Assembly: GCF_958295425.1 (NCBI RefSeq) | Contig: NC_081134.1 | Location: forward strand, 8,492,054 to 8,556,053 | Origin: Solea solea | Lineage: Eukaryota; Chordata; Actinopteri; Pleuronectiformes; Soleidae | Length of the DNA: 64,000 nucleotides | Direction of reading: 5' to 3' | Shown: piece after piece, positions 1-11,900 of the stretch | How the letters are laid out: every line of letters starts with the position of its first letter | Position numbering within the stretch: position 1 is the stretch's first letter | Translations under genes and position numbers: made by a program | The notes under the pieces: model-generated | The model's database searches: none | The model's input: the letters and a program-made list of their open reading frames with translations, nothing else | Told to the model about the DNA's origin: nothing

Positions 1-518
1 GCCTCATGATATTAAAACCTTTTAAAACAAATAACAGTTCATTTACAATTCAACAGTTCTTCACATACATATTACTTCATGACTGTGCAAATAAATTAAT
101 AAACTTGAAAAAGGTTTGCCTTGTCAGTAGGTGCTAACTTATTCCTAAATGGGATTGCTCTGTAGATCAGTTCAGGGGTTTTGTTTCATCAAAGTTGTCT
201 TTCTATCATTTTTGAACAAGTCTGGTCAATCTCCTCTTATCTCTGGCATCACACAAAGCATTTTTGCAGAGAGGAATTCTGCTCTCTGGATATTTCCTCT
301 TATTCGTACCATTCTCTTAAACACTGAAGAGGGTGTGTGTGAAAATCCATCAAATACTCACACCAGCTTAAATCACTTTTCTCCCCCATTTGAACTCGTC
401 TTGACCATGTCCACGTGCCTCCATGCATGGAGTTGCTGATATGTGATTGGCTATTTAGACAATAGACTTGAAAATGGAGCAAGTCAAACCTCATCTAACA
501 AAAATGTATTTCCAACAG
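1..518 (+). other. Intron of the gelsolin-like gene (partial)
   Basis: I see no exon here. The DNA is AT-rich and its short open frames (such as 149-439) have no recognisable protein content. It ends in the acceptor TTCCAACAG at 510-518, directly before the first recognised coding exon. The upstream coding exons for G1-G3 must lie outside the window. Confidence 0.6.
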
Positions 519-734
519 ATCCAGGTACTTCCTGCTGGAGCAGAGACAACTCTGTTTAAGCAGTTCTTCTTCGACTGGAAGGACAAGGATGAGACCACGG
601 GCCCAAGTAAGGCCTACACCATCGGCAGCATTGCAAAAATCAAACAGGTGCCATTTGATGCCTCAACCCTGCACACAAACAAAGCAATGGCGGCTCAACA
701 CGGCATGGTGGACGATGGCAAGGGCAAAGTCCAG
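519..734 (+). CDS. Gelsolin-like exon: G3-G4 linker and start of G4
   Basis: 216 nt, phase 0 at both ends, encoding 72 residues from [10 protein letters not shown] to DDGKGKVQ. Acceptor TTCCAACAG|ATC and donor [20 protein letters not shown] and [10 protein letters not shown] match the gelsolin linker helix region. Confidence 0.9.
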
Positions 735-3700
735 GTATGATCGTGTTTTTAAAAAAAGTGACCCAGTTAAAAGAGTGGGATTGGTGAGTTGTGTGAAATG
801 GTTGTGGTTTGTGGTTCTTTTAGATCTGGCGAGTTGAGGCTGGTGATAAAGTGCCAGTGGACCCCTCCACCTATGGTCACTTCTATGGTGGAGATTGTTA
901 CCTTATCCTCTACAGCTCCAAAGTGGGACACACCATATACACTTGGTGGGTAATAAGAGTGCAGTCACACACACACACACACACAATACATATGACCTGA
1001 CTCTAGTGAAATCATCCCATGTGCGTGTGTGTGTGTGTGTTACTGTGTCAGGCAGGGGCACAAGTGCACTACGGATGAGCTGGGAGCTTCAGCATATCTC
1101 ACAGTGAAACTCGATGACTCAATGGGAGGATCCCCAGTTCAGGTGAGTGCTCGCCTTCTCATCACGTGTTAAAACAAGTCCATACAGTACTTTTGTGATG
1201 AGGAATATCAAACAGCACAGCAACATGAGACTTGTCTGTGGCTTAAGAATGCAGAGATAGTGAGGGGACACAGTAGGGGACTGAATTCAACAGACTCAAA
1301 CTAAACATGTTGTGTTCTTTTGTCCTCTTGTCCCTTGATGACAAATACGGCCTTTACTTACCAGCAGGGGGCAATGTTGCGGGAATCTTTTTAGGGTCCA
1401 AGCACCAACTGGTGCAAAAGGCCTTTTTGCTGTTGTTGTGGTTCTGTTCATCTTCAAAGTAATTGGAAAGTAACTTAACCATGATAAATGTTGCCATTAA
1501 AATGCTGCTACAGCAAATCACCCAATAAAACATGAAGCACTTTCTTAATGATTTTGGCTTCAAGACACAGGGAAAACCTGACTCTGAGTAAATAATAGTT
1601 CAAAGTCCGTCCCACAACAGTAATGAAGACATGCAGCAGTTTCAGGTCCACGTGTCTTACTTAAGCATTACCTATCCTAACAGAAACTGGAAAAGGGTTT
1701 TGTAAATTCAGCACTTACAACTTGAAATGAGCTGCAGAAGGACCTGAAGCTTTGTGAGTTAATCTCACTAACTACGATTAAACTGTTATTAGTTGAATTA
1801 GTCACAAAGTGAATTCTTCAAATGTTTACTTTTTGGTTTCCAGTTGTCTGGCAGCTTTGTTTTTGTGCTGCCACCTGTCTTGCCCTGGTCCCCCCTGAAA
1901 TGTTCTTTTTCTTAGTAAATAAAGGTTATCTTTCATAAATAAACTTAATGAAAGAACAAATCAATATTTGCTTTTGCAAAATGACAAATGCAGTAATATA
2001 ATGTGGTACGCAATCATTTGGACAGTGAGTAGCTGTGAGGTTTAGATTTAGATTTCAGGCAGCATTTGATTTGCAGTGAATTCTGTAGGATTCAGTGTGA
2101 AAATCAGAATCATTAAACGTCATAGAGTCATGTGTAATTCATCACAGATGCACAATGTATGTGTATGTTTCCATGTAGTTTCACTGCTTCTGCTGGTAAA
2201 AATAGACAAAAAATAAAATGAAAATGCCAAAATGAAATGGGGATAATGGCATCTAATTACCTCTGCCAAAAGTGTTGACTTCTTATTACTTGTATAATCC
2301 TCATTTGTTACACCATTCATATATCATGCACCATTTCAGTGAGACTTTTTAATGGCTTCTCATCCACAGGTGAGAGTGACTCAGGGTCAGGAGCCTCCCC
2401 ACCTGATGAGCCTGTTTCAGGGCAAACCCATGATCATCCACAGCGGAGGGACGTCACGCTCGGCTGGACAGACTCAGGCCAGCAACACTCGTCTTTTCCA
2501 CATCCGACAGAGCTCTTCCCGCGCAACTCGGGCTGTCGAGGTGAGCTGTGTTCATGAATGTCCCTGCGTCCTTGACATCATGCAGAGATGCATCACTTCC
2601 CCTTCTCACCCGCTTGCACGTGTCTCCACAGGTCGAGGCCTCTGCGTCCAATCTGAACACCAACGATGTGTTTGTGCTGAAATCCCCAGCTGGTGTGATT
2701 GTGTGGCGAGGCACGGGAGCCAGTGATGAGGAGATGGCAGCTGCAAAACATGTCGTGGACTTCTTTGGTGGCAAAGCCAGCCATGTGTCGGAAGGCAAGG
2801 AAACAGGTGAGGACCATTACACAGTTGACTTGTTTGTGACTTTTGTGTTACTAACTCCTGACCTTCATATAACACAACAAAAGCTCAGCAGAGTTGTATA
2901 CTCACAACGTATCTACCATGAAAGAAAGTGAGGGACTATCTGATCGATGGCTTTTCCTTTATTTTTCTGTCAAAATTCAAAACATTCTAGATGATAACGT
3001 GTAAACAACTGACCTGCATCTGAGGATTATGGTGGAAATATGCACCATCTCTATAATTCTTGGGTTTACACTTTCATTTCACTGAACTGACATGAAAATG
3101 ACCGGCTATAACTATTGCATGGTCACATCATGTTTCTCTCACCATGCAGATTCTGTTTTTCTTTTTTTTTTTCTGTTTTTTTTTTTACACGCAGTTTGTC
3201 ATTTCTACCACTAGAGGTCTCTGAATCAAAACAATAACAAAAGACGTAGTTTGAGGAAGCAGCATAGGACCATGGGAATTGTTGTCTTGTTTTTGTTCAC
3301 TGCATTTGCACTTCAGTAGTCACGATCCATTAGTGACAAATACACACAATAAAATGAAAAAAACAATAGACAACACACTTGCTAACGAGTATTAATGGAT
3401 ATTTCCCCCCCTCACTATAACGTTCATGAGGGATTTTCCCTGGTATTGAGCAGAAACAGGTAAAACAGATGATGTCCTTGAAAATGAAACAGTCCATTTA
3501 GCTTGGATAGAAATACTGACAGTATATAACATCAGTCTTGTTGCAAAAATGTCACATATCATATGAGACATAGCCATATTAACACTTTCTGGGCTGGTTT
3601 TCGACTTGAAAAGGTTATGAATCTTGTTGATGAAAAGGTACAAACATCCCGATGATATCTGTGTTTCTTCCCCAGGTGATTTCTGGTCTGCTCTTGGTGG

Positions 3701-4704
3701 CAAAAAGGATTATCAGACGTCCAAGAGTCTGCAGAACACTGTTAAACCCCCACGTCTGTTCGGCTGCTCCAACAAGAGTGGAAGACTTGCTGTAAGTCAC
3801 TGAGTTTGATGACAGTTGTTTCATGTGGCATGTGATGTGAAGTTAATGTAGTGTACAACACAATACAAATGCTGACATTTAAGTGCATTTACAAACCTAC
3901 ACACAGTCCGTCTGAGTTTTCTTTTGCACTGTCTCTCAGGTCGAAGAAGTACCAGGAGACTTTACTCAGTCAGATCTGGCCACTGATGACGTCATGATCC
4001 TGGATACCTGGGACCAGGTAGGACGATCTCTGAGTTTTGAGTTGTGATGACTTAGATTATCAGTAGATCATCTGACTGACTCTGAGTGTGTCTCTTCTCT
4101 CTGCAGCTCTTCCTGTGGGTTGGCAATGACGCTAATGCAGAAGAAAGGAACGGAGCTCCTAAAATAGGTTGGTTGCTCTAAAACTAAAACAGACAAAACA
4201 AATGCACCACTCAGATTAAATTGGGCTGCTTGTCAAGTGAAAACTATTTAGTTTCATAGATGTGGTAGCATAGACATTTAAACACACCTGACATTTTAAG
4301 AAAAACTCTCACAGTAAAAATAACATGCACAGTTTTCTTTGTCTGTTGAGAGGAGAGAGTTAAATTCTCAAAAGCTTGCTGCCATCTAGTGGGCGGTTTA
4401 AATACAACACAATACCATCATCAGAAAACCTCTGGCAAGAGACAAAAACACAAGTGGCAAATGAACGTATGATATATTATAGTCAGTTGTTGTGTGTCCT
4501 CACTTTGTCTCATGTCTGTCTCTCTTTACTCTTTCTGATGCAGCACAAGAATATGTAGACTCAGACCCATCTGGTCGCAGAGGCATTCCCATCTCCACCA
4601 TCAAACAGGGAGCAGAACCTCCTACTTTCACTGGCTGGTTCCAGGCTTGGGATGCTAAGTTGTGGGACAAAAAGCCAATGGACAGACTCCGGTCACGTTT
4701 CTAA
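519..4704 (+). CDS. Gelsolin/scinderin-family actin-severing protein, C-terminal half (candidate scinla), 5'-partial
   Basis: Nine exons splice in frame to about 396 codons: 519-734, 824-945, 1052-1142, 2370-2540, 2632-2806, 3676-3791, 3940-4017, 4107-4167 and 4544-4704 (stop TAA 4702-4704). Gelsolin proteins sever and cap actin filaments in a Ca2+- and phosphoinositide-dependent way using six homologous domains. The visible part starts in the G3-G4 linker ([14 protein letters not shown]), then G4 ([27 protein letters not shown]), G5 ([16 protein letters not shown], ending before VEEVPGDF) and G6 ([17 protein letters not shown]). It ends FTGWFQAWD then DRLRSRF. GDCY and GGKKDYQTS resemble vertebrate scinderin (adseverin), while the DRL-type end resembles gelsolin, so the teleost scinderin-like paralogue is my best guess and gelsolin itself is the alternative. 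All exon joins keep phase and I see no frameshift. G1-G3 are outside the window. Confidence 0.9.
824..945 (+). CDS. Gelsolin-like exon: G4 core
   Basis: 122 nt. Acceptor TTCTTTTAG|ATC and donor ACTTG|GTGGGT. It encodes [14 protein letters not shown] then [11 protein letters not shown], the central beta-strand signature of G4. The tryptophan codon TGG is split with the next exon. Confidence 0.88.
1052..1142 (+). CDS. Gelsolin-like exon: end of G4
   Basis: 91 nt. Acceptor GTGTCAG|GCAG and donor GTTCAG|GTGAGT. It encodes [20 protein letters not shown] and on to GGSPVQ, the long helix of G4. A (GT)n tract lies just upstream of the acceptor. Confidence 0.88.
2370..2540 (+). CDS. Gelsolin-like exon: start of G5
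   Basis: 171 nt, phase 0. Acceptor CATCCACAG|GTG and donor GTCGAG|GTGAGC. It encodes [20 protein letters not shown] through [18 protein letters not shown]. Confidence 0.9.
2632..2806 (+). CDS. Gelsolin-like exon: G5 core
   Basis: 175 nt. Acceptor CTCCACAG|GTC and donor AAACAG|GTGAGG. It encodes [30 protein letters not shown] and a helix ending EGKETG. Confidence 0.9.
3676..3791 (+). CDS. Gelsolin-like exon: end of G5
   Basis: 116 nt. Acceptor TTCCCCAG|GTGATT and donor CTTGCT|GTAAGT. It encodes [15 protein letters not shown] then [15 protein letters not shown], a highly conserved gelsolin-family segment. Confidence 0.9.
3940..4017 (+). CDS. Gelsolin-like exon: start of G6
   Basis: 78 nt, phase 0. 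Acceptor GTCTCTCAG|GTC and donor GACCAG|GTAGGA. It encodes [20 protein letters not shown] then LDTWDQ. The acidic pair in ATDDVM belongs to the family's Ca2+-binding region. Confidence 0.9.
4107..4167 (+). CDS. Gelsolin-like exon: G6 core
   Basis: 61 nt. Acceptor CTCTGCAG|CTC and donor AAATAG|GTTGGT. It encodes [20 protein letters not shown]. The donor is a weaker match to consensus than its neighbours, but the reading frame requires it. Confidence 0.85.
4544..4704 (+). CDS. Gelsolin-like terminal exon: end of G6
   Basis: 161 nt including TAA. Acceptor CTGATGCAG|CAC. It encodes [20 protein letters not shown] then [20 protein letters not shown] and the end DRLRSRF. The FTGWF core is diagnostic for the last gelsolin domain. 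Confidence 0.9.
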
Positions 4705-5395
4705 ACACAAAAAAATCCAGGCTTCTCCTCCTAGTCCATATTCTACCCCATCCTGCACTTCCTGTTTCCACATCGTTTATCGTACCTCCAATTCCCATAA
4801 GTGCCAAAGCCAATATGGTATCACTGTAATCAGGTTGAATGGCTGCCTCGATGCCTTTGTCTCTGCACAGAGCACTAAACCTCAAGAACGAACTGGAGGT
4901 AGAACCACATCAGGAGTCAAACGACTTCCTCTTGTAACATCATGCTGAACTGATGTTTATCGGTGTTCTGCGTCCAACAGCTTGTTGCGCGTTATATGTT
5001 TACCAAAATCCCAATAAGGACCTAATATGCCTAGGAAATAGGAAATGAGGCCATTTTTGACTATTATCCATTGCTCTCTGCTATCTGTCACAACAGTGTA
5101 TTTGTATTTAGAGGACACCATCATGCCTTTCTCTGTCAGCAGCATATTTTGGTTTATCAAAATGATGGCGTTTGTTTGTTGCGTATTGTTTACTCAATTT
5201 CCACTCCATGTCGACATGTGTTGTGTCTCAACATCATCTCATTGTCGGAGTGTTGCAAAACTATACAAGTTCAATGCTGCATGTTTTTATCCAAAATCAT
5301 TTCCGTGCTTGTGAGATGTAGAAGACATACAGTGCAGTGGTGTACACATATGTCAGCTTTGTTATTGCTCCAATAAATGACCCTGAAATGCTCAC
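4705..5395 (+). other. 3'UTR of the gelsolin-like gene with poly(A) signal
   Basis: Non-coding DNA after the stop. An AATAAA hexamer at 5372-5377 gives a likely transcript end near 5390-5400. The boundary is inferred. Confidence 0.5.
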
Positions 5396-6107
5396 GAAGA
5401 TGGCTTTTAAATAAAACTCCAAAGATTTCAACACTGTTTTTTTCCCTTTTTAACATTTTCAAGGCTAATAAATAATAATAAAAAAATAATAATAATTTGA
5501 AATATTCACTATACCCATTCTGCACCAACACCAGCATTTACTGTGCCATTTGAAACAGACCTACAGTACAGGTGGTGGTGTCTCTCTGGAACATAGAATG
5601 GGATTCTGGTGCAGCTCACAGAATCTGCCTCATGCAGAGGCAGATGCTGTTCAGGACGTGGCAGCACGTTTCCTTGAGAGAAAAACAGCAGCCAGCATTA
5701 CAAACTGGAAAGTCCTGTATTGAAGATATTTTGCTATTTAAAATGAACCCTGATACAATCCAGTAGATTTCTTTTATGTTATTTTAAATGACACGTACCT
5801 GTGTGCTACATAACATACATGTGTGAAAAACCATACTTGAAAGTTAAAAAATAAGGTGCAAACCCATATGTTGGGCTCGAGATGATTTACTTACTCGCAA
5901 TAATTATCAATACTGACTGATTTGAAAATGTTTATCATAATAATCCTTTGTAGCTATATCATCAGCCCTGATATTAACTCCTACTCTTTCTGTTTGATCT
6001 AGCTTCTTCACGATTTTAGCCACCATTAGTACCAGATTTTGTGCAACTCCACTAAAAATCACAAGATTAAGTGACATGTGTACGATTAACCCCTTTTTTT
6101 TTTACAA

Positions 6108-6165
6108 CATTACATTACATGTCATTTAGCGGACAATTTTATCCAAAGCGACTTACAATAAGTGC
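6108..6165 (+). repeat. Common teleost interspersed repeat fragment
   Basis: The stretch running from CATTACATGTCATTTAGCGG through ATCCAAAGCGACTTACAA matches a motif I recognise as very frequent in fish intergenic DNA. I cannot name the family with certainty. It directly precedes the LINE remnant below. Confidence 0.5.
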
Positions 6166-6183
6166 ATTTCAAACGGAAGCCAC

Positions 6184-6483
6184 AGAAAAATATGCAGCAT
6201 ATTCTGGTCCAACAAGATCTCAAATGCAAGACTGTACAAGACGTTTAAAAGCCGGATTATGGTGCTAGAAATCAAATGCAGAGACATGCAATGGCTTGGA
6301 CATATGTCCTCAGACCTGGACCAGAACCACACACCAAACACCATTCTAAGACGGACACCACCAAGAAAACATAAACACGGTCAGCCCAAAACAACATGGC
6401 AGTAAACTGTGACAGCTGAGCTGAAAGAGAATGGGGGGAAAACCCTGCATGTAGCCCAGGGGAGGCCCAGATGGAAGTGGATC
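6184..6483 (+). pseudogene. Decayed LINE ORF2 fragment (reverse-transcriptase C-terminal tail)
   Basis: Reading from 6184 in one frame gives ICSIFWSNKISNARLYK, then IKCRDMQWLGHM, RRTPPRKHKHGQPKTTWQ, a TAA stop at 6403-6405, and in the same frame TVTAELKENGG and VAQGRPRWKW. This follows the well-known tail of many animal non-LTR reverse transcriptases (pattern: WLGH, then RTPPGKRKRGRPKTTWRR, TV.AELKE, A.DR.RW). The internal stop, the lack of the catalytic RT domain and isolation show a dead fragment. The LINE clade is not assigned. Confidence 0.75.
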
Positions 6484-7381
6484 ACCACTAAACCTGATTT
6501 ATACTCTTATATCAATTCCTTGCGTCACAGTCACCATCCCATTTTGCTCCCATACCCTCCCTGTTGCTCTCGATTCCTTCAGTACCACCCTGACCATCTC
6601 TCCGTAAATCTTAATTCAAAGATTTTCCCCAGTTACACAAAAGGAGCACAGATATGGATACAAATAAATAAGCTGTACCGATAAGGATGATACAATGTCA
6701 ACTTGCAACTGAAAGAGCAGAGTGGACATGTGTGGTTACACAAAGATGACGAAACCTTTGAAATGTAATATTGAAATGAAGTAGTTTAGGCAAGAGCTGC
6801 CATGTTACACCACCATGTTTCTAAGAGGAACAACACCCTCTCTGGTGTGTAAAGGCCAACATAGTTCCCTAAAGTGGTTGGGAAAGGCAGTATTCATTAG
6901 ATATCACAAATTCTTAGGCCAGATCCACACTCGATCCAGCTGTGCAGCTTCTTGTTTGATATAGTTTTACTTTGGAAGTAGTAAAGAATATACTTGTATA
7001 TACTCCAAATATTATCTGTACTCAACTAAATACCAGGACTCTTTAGGGTGAAGTTGCACATCTGTCAGTCCTGCAAATATTTAACAGTAAAAGCCTTGTT
7101 AAAAAAAAGAATGGATTCAGGGAATAGAAACTTTATGATGCTTTTACTTTGAAACTGGATTGGGTCTGTTGTGTTTGTGACATATGAGACAGCTGTAGAT
7201 GTTCACTGTCTGTTTTGCTGTGAACAACGCATGCACCACTAGTTATTGTGTTGTATTTCGACTGAGAACAATACCTTTACTTGGTAGGTGGGGTTGGGGC
7301 TGTGCCTGATGGGGGCATTGAAAAAACACCGGATGCAAAGGAGTAGCCTTTTTCTGAGGTCAAATCAGCTGACCTTACTGT

Positions 7382-7873
7382 ACCATTTTACTCTGGTTCC
7401 CCAAGGGAAGGGTGCCAAAAATGGAACAGTTGGGGTAGTTATTTTGGTACTGCTCCCGAATAAGGGCCATACTGTACCAAACTTCCACTTGATAGAAACA
7501 CGTTATTTTAAGTGCTGAGTTTCCATGAGTATTCTCTTCCTTGGTGTCTCTATATTGTCCAAAACAAGAGCACACCACCAACTGGACTAGAGGGAGCATG
7601 TGCAGTCTACTCATGCACTGTCCCTGTGGACTCAAACTGGAGGTGTGCTCAGACTTTGCAGTGGACCACTGTGGAAATGGGTGGATAATTTACCTCACAT
7701 GGACCTAAGCAATCTGCAGACACGTAAAGTATGTAAAGTATGACCTGGCCCTGAACATATGTGCCAAAAGCCTGTTGTTTTTTTTGCGTTACCATTAGGA
7801 ATAATACCAAAATAGCCTGGTTCAACCATTCAGTTTTTTTAGTACCCTTTCTTTGGGGAACCAGAGTAATGGT
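7382..7873. repeat. Inverted repeat pair, candidate nonautonomous DNA element
   Basis: 7382-7452 reappears as an imperfect reverse complement at 7801-7873. Both contain ACTCTGGTTCCCCAA and TATTTTGGTA. GTACTGTACC-type strings also occur at 8170-8190. The arrangement suggests either terminal arms of one element or two opposite copies of one family. Confidence 0.5.
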
Positions 7874-8599
7874 ACTGGTGGAGCTAGACCGGCTCCACTC
7901 ATGACAGTGGGCTGATTGGGCGCCAGAAAAGTGTTGCTCCCCTGCTTGTTGTCTTGTTGAGACAAACAGAGCAGGAAAAAAAAGGAGCTGTCCATTGTTG
8001 TATGTTGTGTCACGTTTGATGTTGTTCTTTGTTGTTGTCACACAAAACGCCACGCTACTTATCTTGCTGACGCGGCCATTGAGCACAGCGCACACCTGCC
8101 TACCAAGTAATGGTACTGTTCTCTGTTGAAACGCAAGCCTGACCCGGGGTGTACCTTTCCAAACCATACCGTACTGTACCAAACCGAACTGTACCATGAT
8201 GCAAACACAGCTTAAATGTGTGCACACTTTTTTTTTTTTGACTCTGGCCTTCTAAGTCTCTTAAAACACTCCTGATTTTCTACAGGTTATGATGCAACAT
8301 TTAAAGACTGCAGACTTAAAGTGAAATCTCGTTTGAGTTTTTGCAGATGACAACGTCCCTGCATGTCCCTCCGTGTCTAACATGGATTAAGAACAGACAC
8401 TGTGGAGGACAATGTGTGGATGGTATAACACTGCACAACATGAGACTGGACCCTCTGAAATCCTCCTTTAAATAGCCCAGAGAGCCGCAAACAGGGGAGC
8501 TATTACAGGAATTCAGTGACACGGTAACCTGCATTACCAGGCTCTATTGCAATGCAGCGGCGCTCCACAGATTTTCCCCTGGTCTATAGTGTTGGCTGT

Positions 8600-8825
8600 G
8601 AGGGGATAAAGCTGAGTGCTGAGGTCATGTGATTCCTCTTTTTTTTTTTCTTCTTCTCCTCTGAAGTTGAAAAGCAGGAGCAGAGCGGTGGAGGGGCCCA
8701 GTTCGTCTTCCTGCTGACCGTGGATGCATCAGCGTCGTCTTTTTCCTTTCCACACACTGTTGTTTGTGTCACTCGTGTGATATTTTTTTTCTCTGTGTGT
8801 TTTTTCCTCCAGCCTTTGATTCACG
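8600..8825 (+). promoter_or_regulatory. wls: Probable wls promoter and 5'UTR
   Basis: The DNA before the wls ATG has scattered CpGs (GCGGCGC near 8557, GCGTCGTC near 8731), a purine-rich GAGCAGAGCGGTGGAGG block and T-rich tracts. No TATA box is obvious. A pyrimidine tract ending CCTCCAG just before CCTTTGATTCACG could be a splice acceptor, so the true first exon might lie further upstream. The transcription start is not determined. Confidence 0.4.
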
Positions 8826-8931
8826 ATGGCGGGGGCTATCATTGAGAATATGAGCACCAAAAAGTTGGTGATAATGGGAGTTACTCTTCTTTTGTTTCAG
8901 GCGTTAGCCTTCATGGTCGGCGGTTTAATTG
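8826..8931 (+). CDS. wls: wls coding exon 1
   Basis: 106 nt, residues 1-35 plus one base of codon 36. The ATG has context TCACGATGG and starts [13 protein letters not shown], the conserved vertebrate N-terminus. Donor AATTG|GTAAGT. It encodes the first membrane helix. Confidence 0.95.
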
Positions 8932-11900
8932 GTAAGTTACGTTTTTTTTCCCCCTCTTCATCATTCACTTTTTTCCGCTCGTTTGTTTAGCTAGCGCTTG
9001 CCTCGGTGCGAGTGTGTCTGTTGGGGGAAAATTCAAACGTGAATTGGCTCCAAATGTTAAAAAACCATTAAGTTTTGACTTCGGTACGTGCCTTCACAGC
9101 AGCGCGGAGGAACCTTTTCTTCACGAGCAGAAACACAGTACGGGCTAACTTTTTTAGCTGTGTTTACCTTCACGCTCAAACAATGCAGCGCTTTAAAACC
9201 CGTCACTTAAAGCTGCTGCACCTCCGCTAAATCAGTGCTTTGTATCAAGGTGTTAGCTCCCTGCACACATACCACCACTGTCTTTATGACCGTGGACAAC
9301 GACATTACAAGACACTGCTGTTGGAGAGCTTTATTTGTGTTGTTTAACCAACACATATGTGCTCTGAAATCGCATTTATTACACTTCTTTGATCCAAACT
9401 CGAATGTTCTTGTTCTCTTTTCTCCGCCTCCTATTCCTCCTCCTCCTCCCATGTATAATGTGTGTCTGCCGTGTGGGGGCCTCAGGCAGCATCTCTACCT
9501 TCCTCTCACTCCTTCCTCTCCCCCCTGTGTCTCTCCCCTTCTCCCAAATCGCCCATTTGCCTCGCAGGCAGCGCATTCATGTCCCTAGTTTTTTTCTTCT
9601 CCCATTTACACAGAGACAGACAGTGGTGCACACACACACACACAAAGACACACAAGTGCACACAGCTGTCAAAGTTGCATTTTGCCTCAAGGACTGTTTT
9701 GGAGTTGCTGTCAAGTTTCTTAAATCCAGTCTCTGTCTGGTTTCCATTAAAATGGGTGATAAAAAACATTATTATCACAGTAAAAACAAAAGTTTAAATC
9801 AGTCCGTATTGGTTTATGCTGTGTTCACCGAGGTGGGTGTGGTGTCAAATTTTTGTCCAAGTCGCCACTGAAGAAGTGCGAAAAGGTGCAAATTGATGAC
9901 ACAAGTTAAGACCCGCACAACTGCCCCACACGAGAGGATTTTCAAATCTGAGACCACAGACACAACAAACTTTGTAACTGATTGTCAATGTTTTAATCCT
10001 GAGAAAGCACAGAGGAGACGATCCAGTCAAGACGCAGGACCACACATACTTGGTGATTTCAGGGATTTGGGATCTCACAGAAATGCAATTGATTTGATTT
10101 AATGTGACTTCAGAATGTAAACAGACATGGAGGTGTCCATTTGGTTGTGATGCGTCATCACAACAATCATAGCAATCATACTGTTGCCCTGAATCCACAA
10201 GTTTGCCCTCTTATTCTACCGTCCACCAGGCTTGGGACACTGTCTTCACTTTCATCCTCGTCACACTGGTTGTCTCTCATCACGCCCCAATCCTGGTTCA
10301 GTCGTATATGTCAAACATGTCTAATACTTATGATACTTGTGTGTCTGTTAACCCCTCACACTACAGGATAATTTGGCCAGATAATCTATTCATATCAGCC
10401 TAAAATCAGAAGGCATGCACGATTGTCGCAAGACCAGGTCTGGACTGAAATCGGATGTGGTTTTAGAAACTCAACAATTTTCTTGCGTGGGATTGTTGGC
10501 ATAATAAATAGTTTTTGGAAGTGTCTTAAATGCATAAATCCAAGATGTGCATAAACCCGCTTAATGTAAACCCACCTTCAGCCAGCCTCCCTCTCACTCG
10601 CCACAGAGCTGGTGACAAATTAGCATGTTTGGCTCCGTCTAGGCAGAGATGGTTTTAATGAAGCCAGATTCCTTTGTGTTTGCTCGGTGGCTGGGGGCGG
10701 CAGGGATAATTGAGTAGAAAGGTTTTTTTCTTTCTCCCCTTGTTTCCCGACAAACCTGGGAACACAGTATGGGGTCAGCGGGCTCAGGGGACAGCCATTA
10801 TTCTGGACACGCTGTGACAGAGACTGTAGGAGCCAGTGTGCTGCTGGACTCACAGGGTCACTAGATAATTGAACTTCAAGAGCTTTACAGATAACTGGGT
10901 TTTAATTTGGTTTGGTGTATCTTCTTCCCCACTGTGTGTGTATTTGTATTTTATTGTTGGACAGTTGTTAAGACAATTTAAGTGATAGCTTGGGTTTTTT
11001 TCTTGGAAGTGGGCTTATATTAGTTAAAGCAGTATCAACACTAGCTTGGTGTTCCACCAGTGCTGGGAGCCAACCTGAGACACAGAATATATCTGTCCAC
11101 AGGGACTAGATGGATGGATGGATGGATTCATACCATGAACAACTAAACTTCTAAAAACCTGAACTGTCCCTTTAAGGCTGCCTTAGAGAGATGACCCCTG
11201 TTGGGTTTTATGACTGTGTGTTAACTTAGTGGTGCCCACCTTTCAGCCCTCTGTATCAGTGAACTGATCCGATTATACAGACAGATAAGTTGTTCTGGTA
11301 CAAACTAGTGTGATACCTTTTTTGAAGCTTTGTTAAATTTGGTTTGTATTTCTTTTCTAAAGTTAGAAATGCTGAAATAGCCAAGCTTAAAGAGTAACCC
11401 TGTCATGAAGTCCTTTTGTGGAATTGTCTTTGACTGTGATTAGAGCTTTGAATTGAATTAGAAATGTCAGTAAACTTTTTGATGAGTTGTGTCTCATCAA
11501 AAAGTCTGGCCTTTCTCGCTCTTGCCAATGAGTCACTACTTCCTACAACAAACAGGTCATCAGCATTTGTCTCATTCTTTCTTTTCCAGCATTTCTCAAT
11601 TTGGAAGCATCTGCTCTTCCATCTTAAAGCCGTACTTCACTTTGTTAGATTCAGGTCTTTCTAGGTCAAACGGGGACATCCATTTATCAATTTCAATGTC
11701 TTCACCTATTGATGCATTTCAATACCTACTCATACAAACTTGCAGCATTTATGAAATTATTAATACCAATACGTTTGCTATATGATTGCAGTTAGTGATC
11801 ATCTTCACAATGGAATCATTTACTGATTATTTGTTTCTTGCTATATACTTTTTTTAGTCTATAAAGTGTATTTAAAATAAAATTTTTAGTACTTGTTTTG

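Larger units (their letters stand above)
5396..8600. other. Intergenic region between the gelsolin-like gene and wls
   Basis: No gene is seen. It holds a common teleost interspersed repeat (about 6108-6165), a decayed LINE fragment (6184-6483) and an inverted repeat pair (7382-7452 and 7801-7873). The 192-codon minus-strand frame at 7649-8227 has no recognisable protein and crosses the repeat. Confidence 0.6.

Noticed and set aside
7649..8227. 192-codon open frame on the minus strand
   Set aside because: It crosses the repeat arm at 7801-7873 and a T run, with no domain, no splice partners and no similarity I recognise.
9389..9871. 160-codon open frame in wls intron 1
   Set aside because: Composition is driven by pyrimidine-rich and CA-repeat DNA; the residues are mostly low-complexity L/P/S/H runs.
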